Origin: Alteromonas salexigens
GTDB lineage: Bacteria > Pseudomonadota > Gammaproteobacteria > Enterobacterales > Alteromonadaceae
Direction of reading: 5' to 3'
Assembly: GCF_025628895.1 (NCBI RefSeq)
Contig: NZ_JAOTJC010000011.1
Coordinates: 1-64,000 of the forward strand
DNA: 64,000 nucleotides
Shown: positions 9,518-17,031 of the stretch, piece by piece
Position numbering within the stretch: the stretch's first letter is position 1
Layout of the letters: each line of letters opens with the position of its first letter
The notes under the pieces: model-generated
What the model was told of the DNA's origin: nothing
Seen by the model: only the letters and a program-made list of their open reading frames with translations
Database searches by the model: none
Position numbers and translations under genes: made by a program

Positions 9518-11410
9518 TTAGCCGGGCTGACGTGCCTGCACTATGCGATCACGGCCGGCTTGCTTCGCTTTATATAAGGCTTCATCCGCAAGCACGGTGA
9601 GTTCCCGCGGGGTCTCGGCCATCGCTGACGATACCAGACCTACAGATGCACTGACTTTGCAGCGGGGGTTGCGAATGCGGCCAGGGATAGTTTTCACATC
9701 GTTTATAAAACGCCGAAGCATTTCTTCTGCCTGCCCCGGCTGCGTGTGAGGAAAGGCAAATAAAAATTCCTCGCCACCAATTCGGCCGAGAATGTCGGTG
9801 GTTCTAAAAGACGATTTGGCGAGACTGCCAAAGGTGCGCAGCACCTCGTCGCCGGTTTGATGACCAAAGGTATCGTTAATTTTCTTGAAATGGTCCAGAT
9901 CCAGCAGTGCTACCACTAACGGTTCATTATGGCGTATGGCCAGTTGCACCTGGTTATCCAGTACCTCCATGGTTTTTCGCCGGGTGAGCATACCGGTAAG
10001 TTCGTCTTCATTGGCCAACAGTTCGAGGCGCTCCTGATGGCGTTTGCCGTTCACGTACAAATAAAGCAGCAACAGACAGATAACGATTAATAAAAACACC
10101 ATGGCGAAAATATACTGTTGCAGTTTCCGCTCGTTTAAAAGCTGGGTTTGCTGGCGCAGGTTCTGCTCGGTAAGCAGGGCGTTCTTCGCTTCCTGCTGCT
10201 CAAGGTCAAAGGCGGTACGAAGTTCAAGTAACCGCTGAGAATTTTGTTGCTGTTCAAGTCTGGTTTGCAGGTCGCGGATGATCAGCATCAACTGATAAGC
10301 TTTTTCGTATTCACCAAAAGACGCATATAAACGGGATTTCTCCAACCCAATGCGAATACTCTGAGCAAGGAACACGTCGCCCTCAGCAATGTCATCGGCA
10401 CGGTTTAGCAGCCTCATGGCCTCGTCGAATTGTTGCTTATTTTCTTCTATTTTCGCCAGGCTGATTAAGGTTTGAATTTGCATGTAGGGATTATCTGCGT
10501 CCTCAAATATTCCCAGAGCTTCATTTAGAAACGTTTCGGCATCAATAAGCTTGCCTTGCTGAATAAGGTGGCCGGCCATAATCGCATAACTGTAGGCGGC
10601 GCCCTGCAGATCGCCTATTTCTAACGCCAGATTGGCGCTGTCTTTTAACAGCGAAAGGCCCTTCTGCGGATTGCCTGTTGAATAATATGCCCGACCCAGT
10701 CCAAACAGAGTGTTGGCGAGTTCCAGCGAGGCGTTGGTGTTGCGATAGTAAGTTTCTGCCTGTTGGTAAAAGGAAATGGCCTGCTCCCATTCACCGCGAT
10801 ATTCAAATACCAGTGCAATCATACTGGCAAAATCCTCAGGCCTGAGCTGAGTGGTGCGATCTTGCGCAAGCCGGTAGCCTTCCTGAAAGAGGGCCAGGGC
10901 ATCGTCAGTGGTACTCAATGCCAGGTGAATATAGCCCTGAATACTCAGTGCGTAAGTAAGCAGGTCAAAGCGTTGATTCGTCTTAGCCCAGTCTATTGCA
11001 GGCCGGGTAAGCGCCAGACCCTCACGAGCCAGCCCCTGGGTCTCTAATGCCTCGGCTTTAGCCACGGCCAGCTGGTGGAAAAGCCAGGGTTGTTGGTCGG
11101 GAGTGACCAGACCCAGGCCGTGCTCGGCATGTTCCAGCGCTTTTTGATGCAGTAGCAGGGCGGAATAAGCGCGGCTTAACAGGGCATGCACCCCAGCTTT
11201 TTCTTCGTTACTGATCGCCGACGCGTAAGCGCTCTGCAGCCCACGAATAGCCGTGTCTGGTGTTTTGCGGATCTCTGCAGCAAACGGTGCTGCCACTGCC
11301 GGCCAGGTGTCACTTGGCGTTTCCTCAGCTGCTAATGCCTGAGGCTGGTAGCAGACACCGATAAGCAAAACCAGAGTATAAAAAAGCCCAGACAAAAACG
11401 GCCTTGTCAT
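9518..11410 (-). CDS. TPR-sensor diguanylate cyclase (GGDEF)
   Basis: The 630-residue protein starts with a signal sequence (hydrophobic core about 8-27) and a long periplasmic helical region with repeated TPR-like units about residues 50-390. A coiled-coil stretch (EQQQNSQRLLELR onward) precedes one membrane segment (IFAMVFLLIVICLLLLYLYV, about 430-450). A cytoplasmic GGDEF domain follows. The signature is GGEEF, with DxDxFKxxND upstream (LDLDHFKKINDTFGH). An RTTD inhibitory site lies exactly five residues before GGEEF, so product inhibition by c-di-GMP is expected. It should make c-di-GMP in response to something bound by the TPR region. It is the first gene of a run leading into polB. Confidence 0.93.
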   Translation of the reverse strand: MTRPFLSGLFYTLVLLIGVCYQPQALAAEETPSDTWPAVAAPFAAEIRKTPDTAIRGLQSAYASAISNEEKAGVHALLSRAYSALLLHQKALEHAEHGLGLVTPDQQPWLFHQLAVAKAEALETQGLAREGLALTRPAIDWAKTNQRFDLLTYALSIQGYIHLALSTTDDALALFQEGYRLAQDRTTQLRPEDFASMIALVFEYRGEWEQAISFYQQAETYYRNTNASLELANTLFGLGRAYYSTGNPQKGLSLLKDSANLALEIGDLQGAAYSYAIMAGHLIQQGKLIDAETFLNEALGIFEDADNPYMQIQTLISLAKIEENKQQFDEAMRLLNRADDIAEGDVFLAQSIRIGLEKSRLYASFGEYEKAYQLMLIIRDLQTRLEQQQNSQRLLELRTAFDLEQQEAKNALLTEQNLRQQTQLLNERKLQQYIFAMVFLLIVICLLLLYLYVNGKRHQERLELLANEDELTGMLTRRKTMEVLDNQVQLAIRHNEPLVVALLDLDHFKKINDTFGHQTGDEVLRTFGSLAKSSFRTTDILGRIGGEEFLFAFPHTQPGQAEEMLRRFINDVKTIPGRIRNPRCKVSASVGLVSSAMAETPRELTVLADEALYKAKQAGRDRIVQARQPG

Positions 11411-11585
11411 GGTGTTCCTCTTTTGTAGTGCAGCACGGCTGCTTTTTAGAATATGATGGGGTTATGCATGCTATCACGAAATGATTCAAGCGATGCTGCA
11501 TATGTACACTGATAACGTTAATGCAATAGTAATACCGCAGCATGTTTCAGGGGCGTAAAACTAACTTACAAACGAGGGACGCGTA
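11411..11585. promoter_or_regulatory. Divergent promoter region between GGDEF and patatin genes
   Basis: The 175 bases between two divergent starts must hold both promoters. A widely spaced inverted repeat, ATGCTGC at about 11493 and GCAGCAT at about 11537, flanks AT-rich sequence. It could be an operator, but nothing identifies its binder. The patatin start has a moderate ribosome site (GAGGGACGCGTA). Confidence 0.35.
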
Positions 11586-12614
11586 ATGGCTAAGTTATTA
11601 TTATCACTGGATGGCGGCGGCATTCGTGGGGCAGCAACCACGCAGTTTTTGTCGCGCATCGACAATGCACTGCACGCAAAACACGGCTTGCGGATCAGAG
11701 ACTGTGTCGATTTTTATGCAGGCACCAGTACCGGCAGTATTATTGCGTTGGCGCTGGCCACCACTGACTTGTCAATGAGCGACATCAACCGGCTGTACAG
11801 CCCGGTGATGGCACGCAAGATATTCAGGCCTAACCGCGGGCTGTTCGAATTCGATGGTATCAATGCCCCTAAGTATGAGGGCAGTGGTAAAACCGCCGTG
11901 CTTGACAAATATTTTGGTGAGGCGAGTCTGGCCGACGCTGTTGCCAAAGATCGACACGTGCTGGCGGTTGCTTACGGGGTGGAAAATCGCCGCCCGTACG
12001 TGCTCAAAACCACCCATGCCGATCACCTTACCTTAAAGAGTCGTCATATCGCTGATGCCTCCAGCGCCGCCCCCACGTTTTTCCCCACCCGCCCTCTGGT
12101 ATTACCGCCGGGAAATGAAACACTCTGGCTGGTAGACGGTGGAGTCATTGCCAATAATCCTACGATGTGTGGCATCGCTGAAGTACGTCGGTTGTGGCCC
12201 ACGGAGCCCTGGGATGGCCTGCGGGTGTTGTCGGTAGGCACCGGTTACCGTACCCGTAAAATTAATGGCCCTGATTCCCGGCACTGGGGCGCCATTGGCT
12301 GGATGACTCAGGGGCACCTGATTGATGTGTTGTCGGATGAGCGTGTGGTGGCTTATCAGGCGCTGACGATGAGCGCGTCAGGCAATTATATCCGGGTAAA
12401 TGCAGAAATGCGGCGCCAGCCCGGCTTGTCTTCGCCACCGGATGACGCCATGGACGACATCAGCGAAGCCAATATTACCAAGCTTAAAGTGATGGGTGAC
12501 TTTTGGTACGAACGCTATGGTGAGGCGGTGGTCGCTTTGCTTGCCGATGCTTATGAAGGGCCGTCACTGGATCGTATTGATCCGGCCACAGGCCTGCCCG
12601 TGACTTACCAGTGA
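11586..12614 (+). CDS. Patatin-like phospholipase
   Basis: The product has 342 residues with all three patatin signatures: the oxyanion glycine loop DGGGIRG (residues 9-15), the nucleophile elbow GTSTG (residues 46-50, Ser 48), and the catalytic DGG (about residue 185, in VDGGVIANNP). It should be a Ser-Asp dyad lipid acyl hydrolase. There is no signal peptide, so it is probably cytoplasmic. Patatin domains also occur as CBASS effectors, but no cyclic-nucleotide synthase, sensor or Cap gene is adjacent, so a housekeeping lipid-turnover role is more likely. It is monocistronic. Confidence 0.92.
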   Translation: MAKLLLSLDGGGIRGAATTQFLSRIDNALHAKHGLRIRDCVDFYAGTSTGSIIALALATTDLSMSDINRLYSPVMARKIFRPNRGLFEFDGINAPKYEGSGKTAVLDKYFGEASLADAVAKDRHVLAVAYGVENRRPYVLKTTHADHLTLKSRHIADASSAAPTFFPTRPLVLPPGNETLWLVDGGVIANNPTMCGIAEVRRLWPTEPWDGLRVLSVGTGYRTRKINGPDSRHWGAIGWMTQGHLIDVLSDERVVAYQALTMSASGNYIRVNAEMRRQPGLSSPPDDAMDDISEANITKLKVMGDFWYERYGEAVVALLADAYEGPSLDRIDPATGLPVTYQ

Positions 12615-12632
12615 GTGCAGTCCGGTGCAAAT

Positions 12633-12666
12633 AAAAATGCCGCCGTGCTTGGTGACACGGCGGCAT
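12633..12666 (-). terminator. Intrinsic terminator of the DUF4331 operon
   Basis: An 11-bp perfect stem, ATGCCGCCGTG/CACGGCGGCAT with an eight-base loop, is followed on the minus strand by TTTTTAT. It ends the minus-strand lipoprotein gene and probably also stops the converging patatin transcript, although the plus side lacks a T-run. Confidence 0.8.
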
Positions 12667-12703
12667 TGGAGATAACAAGCCATCTTTGGCGCTATGTGGG
12701 TTA

Positions 12704-13192
12704 CTAATCCATTAACAAATCGTCAAACGCATCAGGATCATCTGCATCCTGAGTGAAATCGCGTCCATTGACCGGTAACGGCGTCGCGGAGGCGTCCTGG
12801 GCAAAGGCAGTGCGAGTGTAGGCGGCAAAAGACACCGTTAACGCTTCAATTGTTACCTCTATCGTGCCAGTAGCAGTCGCTTCGCCATCAGAAACCTGGA
12901 ATGTAAAGCTGTCGTTGCCAGTTACCTGAGGATTAGGTGTATAAGTGAATTGTCCATCTGACATTAAATCGACCGTCCCAAGGGTAGCGGCGGAATCGAT
13001 AGAGAACGTCAGCGCGTCTCCATCCGCATCCGTTGCCGTCAGGGTGTCGGTGAACGCAGTATCGGCCTGAGTGGTGAACGCTTCTGAAACTGCCTCAGGG
13101 GCGGTGTTTTCCTTTATTTCATCGTCATCGTCACTATCGAAGCAGCCGGTTAAGGCCAGACTGCCTGCTATGACAAGTAATAACTTACGCAT
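12704..13192 (-). CDS. Lipoprotein with a cadherin/Ig-like domain
   Basis: The 162-residue product has a lipoprotein signal (LTGC, Cys 17) followed by an acidic FDSDDDDE stretch. One bacterial cadherin-like/VCBS-type repeat then runs about residues 32-115, recognised by TATDADGDALTFSI, GQFTYTPNP and GNDSFTFQVSDGEA. The tail (about 116-162) is not recognised. Asp after the lipidated Cys region is typical of exported surface lipoproteins, but sorting is not certain. It begins nine bases after the DUF4331 gene on the same strand, so it is in that operon. It may anchor or accompany the DUF4331 product at the cell surface. Confidence 0.82.
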   Translation of the reverse strand: MRKLLLVIAGSLALTGCFDSDDDDEIKENTAPEAVSEAFTTQADTAFTDTLTATDADGDALTFSIDSAATLGTVDLMSDGQFTYTPNPQVTGNDSFTFQVSDGEATATGTIEVTIEALTVSFAAYTRTAFAQDASATPLPVNGRDFTQDADDPDAFDDLLMD

Positions 13193-13201
13193 AGATTACT
13201 C

Positions 13202-14782
13202 CTATTCCGAACCAGGTTTAGGGGTGGACAGGTATGGAAACTGGGTGTCCATCATAGTGGCATCGATTGGTGCACCGTCAGTAAAGGGCACGTCGCCTAC
13301 GCTCGCGTCCTCAGGGGCACACAAACCAAGATCTGTGTCTTCACCCGCCACTGGAATGGGGTAACACAGTCTGCCCATAACGACACGCAGAGCAATATCT
13401 ACTACATCATCACCAGGACGGCGTCCATTCGGGAAGCCCGCCAGGTCGTTACCCACTACACCAAATGCGGACTGTTCTTCAGCCGGTGTGGCAGCAATAC
13501 CGGTGTTTAGTCGCAACATCTCTGAAGGCGTGACGGTAGCCTGTTGGTTGACCCCTTCAAAACCGGTGAGGAATGCGGTAACCAGATCTGTTCGTGGGAA
13601 ATTAGTCGGTGCTAATGTCTCAATATTTGTACCCAATGTATTGTTTACTGCTTCTTTAAACAGAATGTTCAACAGCTCTGGTAGTACTGGGTGGGTTACA
13701 TAATCAGCAAACTGACCGTCGCTGCTGGGATGGGCTGTGGAAAAGGTGTCTTTGTCGGCAATACCAATAACCAGCTCGTTTACCAGCGGGTTACCCAGGC
13801 GTGATACCTGCGTCATGGCACCACCATTAACTTCAGGCTTACTGAACGTGGCATCAGGGTTCAAAATCCGCGCCTGTGGTAAGCTAGCCGTCGTCCAGCT
13901 GCCTATGACGCCATTACCGTCGCCCGTTATACATTCCGCGGGCACTTCTACGGCAATCGCGGTGACATTCTTGTTGCGTAAATCGTCGTTTTCAAGGCTC
14001 TGGGTGATGCCGCCCGGGAAGCCTTCGCCATCACCTGCGCCTGGTGAGCTGTCACCTTCTACAGGGACATAATTGACCAGGTCGAATGTCTCCCCCAGGT
14101 TCACAACAAAGGGATCATTTCGTTGGCCAACGAACACCCGGCCCATTTGTGGGCAATTCGGAATTGAAAAGTCATACACGAACTGGGCGGAATAACGCTC
14201 ATATTCCTGTTCACTGCTAAAAGTTTTATTACCTATGTAGTCAAGAGGCTTTCCGAAGCTATCGCCAGCGACTGGGGTGAGTGTGGTACGTGTACCAGTG
14301 CGAACCGGCCCCGTTACCATCGTCATCGCATAGGATTCGGAGAAATTGGCTGCACTCATGTCGTCAGCAGAAATAGGGCCGACGTTTTTCAGTGGCACTT
14401 TAATCATCTTCTGTTCACCTTCCGGGCCTACCGGCAAGGCTATACCTTCATTTTCTGCGGCCAGCATAGACTCAAAATTGAACGTGAAGCTAATGTCCTC
14501 AACCGCGTCGCCGTCATTGTCAATGTGAATGGCATATTCTGCAGCCGTGTCCATTGCATAATAATTCGGACCACCGTAGGGGTCTTGTAAAGGAATGTAG
14601 TTCGCGATCATCGTGACATACCCTTCACGGCCTGACTCATAGCTGTTGAATACATAAAAATCAGTCGAGTCTACCGTTGGCATACGGGTAATATTAGGCG
14701 CTTCACGGTGGCTGGAGGCCAGGGCGGTAGCTGTGATGGCCATACCTGACAGCGCCACCACTATGGGTTTCATTTTAAACAT
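13202..14782 (-). CDS. DUF4331 family secreted protein
   Basis: The protein has 526 residues. A signal peptide (MFKMKPIVVALSGMAITATALA) is followed by the DUF4331 hallmark SSHREAPNI and the DSTDFYVFNSY block. The start at 14782 has AAAGGAAC just before it; an ATG 27 bases upstream (14809) has no comparable site. Several acidic turns (HIDNDGDAVEDI) hint at calcium binding. The biochemical role of DUF4331 is unknown to me. It lies downstream of an ECF sigma/anti-sigma pair on the same strand, separated by 163 bases with a hairpin, so it is a likely regulatory target. The lipoprotein gene follows. Confidence 0.9.
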   Translation of the reverse strand: MFKMKPIVVALSGMAITATALASSHREAPNITRMPTVDSTDFYVFNSYESGREGYVTMIANYIPLQDPYGGPNYYAMDTAAEYAIHIDNDGDAVEDISFTFNFESMLAAENEGIALPVGPEGEQKMIKVPLKNVGPISADDMSAANFSESYAMTMVTGPVRTGTRTTLTPVAGDSFGKPLDYIGNKTFSSEQEYERYSAQFVYDFSIPNCPQMGRVFVGQRNDPFVVNLGETFDLVNYVPVEGDSSPGAGDGEGFPGGITQSLENDDLRNKNVTAIAVEVPAECITGDGNGVIGSWTTASLPQARILNPDATFSKPEVNGGAMTQVSRLGNPLVNELVIGIADKDTFSTAHPSSDGQFADYVTHPVLPELLNILFKEAVNNTLGTNIETLAPTNFPRTDLVTAFLTGFEGVNQQATVTPSEMLRLNTGIAATPAEEQSAFGVVGNDLAGFPNGRRPGDDVVDIALRVVMGRLCYPIPVAGEDTDLGLCAPEDASVGDVPFTDGAPIDATMMDTQFPYLSTPKPGSE

Positions 14783-14889
14783 TTTTGTTCCTTTTCTCTG
14801 TGAGTTCATAAAGCCTTACGAGCTCGTCCGGGAAGTGGATGCAAAAATTAATAATTTATTTACATTAAGTTTAAGAGTCGGGGCAATAA

Positions 14890-14917
14890 TGCGAGGCTGC
14901 GTGTCGGCCGCCTCGCA
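14890..14917 (-). promoter_or_regulatory. Hairpin between anti-sigma and DUF4331 genes
   Basis: A perfect 8-bp stem (TGCGAGGC/GCCTCGCA) with a 12-base loop lies in the 163-base gap. On the minus strand it is followed by TTATTG, not a full T-run, so it could be a leaky terminator or attenuator that separates regulator from target expression. Confidence 0.45.
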
Positions 14918-14945
14918 GGTGGGGAAGGTAAACTGATGAGGGCTG

Positions 14946-15647
14946 TTATACCGAAACCAATGGCGAGATATACAGAACTTCGGTAGGCGCACCTGTAGGC
15001 GAGCCACCCGGCGGTTCCAGGCTCACTGCCAGGGCGGCGATGTCAGGTCTTAGCAATATAGCGGGCGTAGCGCGATCCCAGCGGCCGTCTTCTGGTAGTA
15101 CCCCTAACGAAATCGGGGCTTGACCATTGGCCGGAACCATCCACAGCTCAAAGTCCTTGTCTGCGCGTTCGGTCAGTTTAGCCGTAGAGCGAACAGTCAG
15201 CGACTCGGGCGAGACTTCAATTAACCACAATGGCTCCGCATCGGCGTTATTGACGACGGCAATATGAGTAGGCGCAACGGTTACCGGTGGCTCGCTGGTT
15301 CCAAACAGTACTGCAATAATGAACGCTGCGGCAGCTGCGACCCCGGTCATCGTACGCCAGCGACGGGAGCGCTTCTGATACAGTGAGATAACCTTTTGAT
15401 TGTCTGCTTCGGAATCGGTAAAGCCCAGTCTGGACTGAATGTTTTCCCATACCGCAGAGGAAGGTGACACCGGCGGCACAGATTCACCTAAGCCGTTCAG
15501 GTACTGTTCCCACAGCCAGGTGGTTTCACTAATCAGCTGGCTTTCCATCATCAGTTTCTGGTAACGGCGACGGGCCTGACCACGTAGCGTACCCAACACA
15601 TACTCGGCCGCGAGGGCATTGCGTCGTTCTTCGGCAAGATAATTCAT
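14946..15647 (-). CDS. Membrane anti-sigma factor (RskA-like)
   Basis: The 233-residue product starts with a helical cytoplasmic anti-sigma segment (NYLAEERRNALAAEYVLGTL, then LWEQYLNGLGE). A single membrane segment about residues 95-112 (VAAAAAFIIAVLFG) follows. The periplasmic C-terminal domain contains WLIEVSPESLTVRS, KDFELWMVPANGQAPISLG and a PTGAPTEVLY end, typical of RskA-type anti-sigma C-domains. The ATG at 15647 overlaps the sigma stop as ATGA, which decides the start over a GTG at 15659. It should hold the ECF sigma factor inactive until a periplasmic or envelope signal triggers release. Confidence 0.92.
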   Translation of the reverse strand: MNYLAEERRNALAAEYVLGTLRGQARRRYQKLMMESQLISETTWLWEQYLNGLGESVPPVSPSSAVWENIQSRLGFTDSEADNQKVISLYQKRSRRWRTMTGVAAAAAFIIAVLFGTSEPPVTVAPTHIAVVNNADAEPLWLIEVSPESLTVRSTAKLTERADKDFELWMVPANGQAPISLGVLPEDGRWDRATPAILLRPDIAALAVSLEPPGGSPTGAPTEVLYISPLVSV

Positions 15648-16177
15648 AGTGACAGGCACCGTTGCAGGCTTTGCAGCCCCCGTCTTATCCAGCTTTTAAT
15701 AGTGCCTAGCGGTGACGCGAGATGCTTAACCACCTCGTGGTGAGACAGCCCGTTAAAGTAGGCAAGATGAATAGCCTGCCGTTGCTGCTGGTCAAGTTCA
15801 TCCATACATTTATTGAGTTTCTTTTGTTCGCGGGTCGCCATCGTCGACGGACCAATGTCGTCCGGCGGGCCGTCTTCGGCGTCCAGCACCACTTCGTTGC
15901 GGATGGAGTGATATCGCATCAGATCTAACGCCCGGTAACGGGCGATACTGACCATCCAGGTGAGTACTGTGCCTTTACCACGTTGATAACTGCCGGCGTT
16001 ATGCCAGATTTTAATAAATGCGTCCTGGGTTGCTTCCTCGGCCAGTTCCCGCCGCTTAAGCATCTTAAGGACAACGGCATATAACTGCGGGCTGGTGATT
16101 TCATACAGTTCAGCGAAGGCTTCTTTTTCACCGTCCGCAGTCGCGCACAGAAGCGGAAAGAGTTGTTCTTGTTCCAC
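15644..16177 (-). CDS. ECF RNA polymerase sigma factor
   Basis: The 177-residue protein has region 2 (FAELYEITSPQLYAVVLKML, ATQDAFIKIWHNA, VLTWMVSIARYRALDLMR) and region 4 (QRQAIHLAYFNGLSHHEVVKHLASPLGTIKSWIRRGL). It lacks regions 1 and 3, as ECF sigmas do, and is probably of the SigK/RskA-linked type. It is the first gene of a minus-strand unit with its anti-sigma factor (4-base ATGA overlap), then DUF4331 and a lipoprotein. Autoregulation is usual for the class, but I did not identify a matching promoter with confidence. Confidence 0.94.
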   Translation of the reverse strand: MEQEQLFPLLCATADGEKEAFAELYEITSPQLYAVVLKMLKRRELAEEATQDAFIKIWHNAGSYQRGKGTVLTWMVSIARYRALDLMRYHSIRNEVVLDAEDGPPDDIGPSTMATREQKKLNKCMDELDQQQRQAIHLAYFNGLSHHEVVKHLASPLGTIKSWIRRGLQSLQRCLSL

Positions 16178-16326
16178 GGCTAATCCTTATTGGTGTTTTA
16201 TAGCCAAACGGCCAGGCCACCAATATGGATGCAGGGCCAGCCGTAATTATTCATCATCGTGAAACATTTCCGGGGGAATAACAATCTGAAGGCCGGCCCG
16301 AATTATTAAATTTTGTTCATTTGTGG

Positions 16327-17031
16327 TTATGAGGGCAGCCGCACATCAATCTGCACGGGCAGGTGGTCAGAAAAGTGCCGGGCTTTGCGATCCCGTAGTT
16401 TTTTGCACTTTAACAGGTGCACGTCCGGGCTCGTCCATACTCTGTCCAGCGAAAACAAGGGCAACTGACTGGGGAACGTGGCCCCCACTTTGTGTTGCTT
16501 CAGTGTTTTATTGAGCGCTTTAAACGCGGAGGTAAAAAACTGCCACTCATTAAAATCGCCAGCCAACACCAGTGGCATGGGGTCATTTCGTAGCCGCTTA
16601 CCAATGTATTCATGCAGTTTGGCAAACTGTGAACGGCGTTCCCGCTTCTTTAGTCCCTTATGCGTGTTAATCACGGTAAGTGGCCCGCTGGGCGTGTCTA
16701 CCACTACCGTCTGAATGTTGCGGGGCTGACGCCCGGCCTGACTGACATCCAGCGTCTCATTACTGATCACCGGGTAGCGGGAGAGCACGGCATTACCATA
16801 CCAACCGTCTTTTTCCTCCAGTGCCGGTGACGGCACCAATTTAAACACCGAGCCTGCACAAATATCTTTCACATCCCGCTCAATATTACGCTCGGAGGGG
16901 CGAGTGTCCATTTCCTGCAATAACACGACGTCGGCGCAGGCATCGGCAAGAAAATTGCCGATGCGCCGATAGTCCTGTTTTTTGTCTCTGCCGATACCGC
17001 TATGAATGTTGTAACTGATTATGCGACACAT
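16327..17031 (-). CDS. Endonuclease/exonuclease/phosphatase family hydrolase
   Basis: The 234-residue product has the EEP fold signatures: SYNIHSGIG at the N-terminus, LLQEMD (metal Glu, about residue 40), TVINTHKGL, the catalytic LAGDFNEW, and a C-terminal SDHLPV with the final Asp-His pair. It is a metal-dependent phosphodiesterase; nucleic-acid and phospholipid headgroup substrates are both possible. There is no signal peptide. Its start overlaps the end of the phospholipase D gene by 13 bases, so the two are translationally coupled, and a shared lipid-related job is a reasonable inference. Confidence 0.9.
   Translation of the reverse strand: MCRIISYNIHSGIGRDKKQDYRRIGNFLADACADVVLLQEMDTRPSERNIERDVKDICAGSVFKLVPSPALEEKDGWYGNAVLSRYPVISNETLDVSQAGRQPRNIQTVVVDTPSGPLTVINTHKGLKKRERRSQFAKLHEYIGKRLRNDPMPLVLAGDFNEWQFFTSAFKALNKTLKQHKVGATFPSQLPLFSLDRVWTSPDVHLLKCKKLRDRKARHFSDHLPVQIDVRLPS

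Noticed and set aside
11586..12614. Patatin gene as a CBASS effector
   Set aside because: No cyclic-nucleotide synthase or Cap gene lies on either side; neighbours are a GGDEF gene and the DUF4331 operon.
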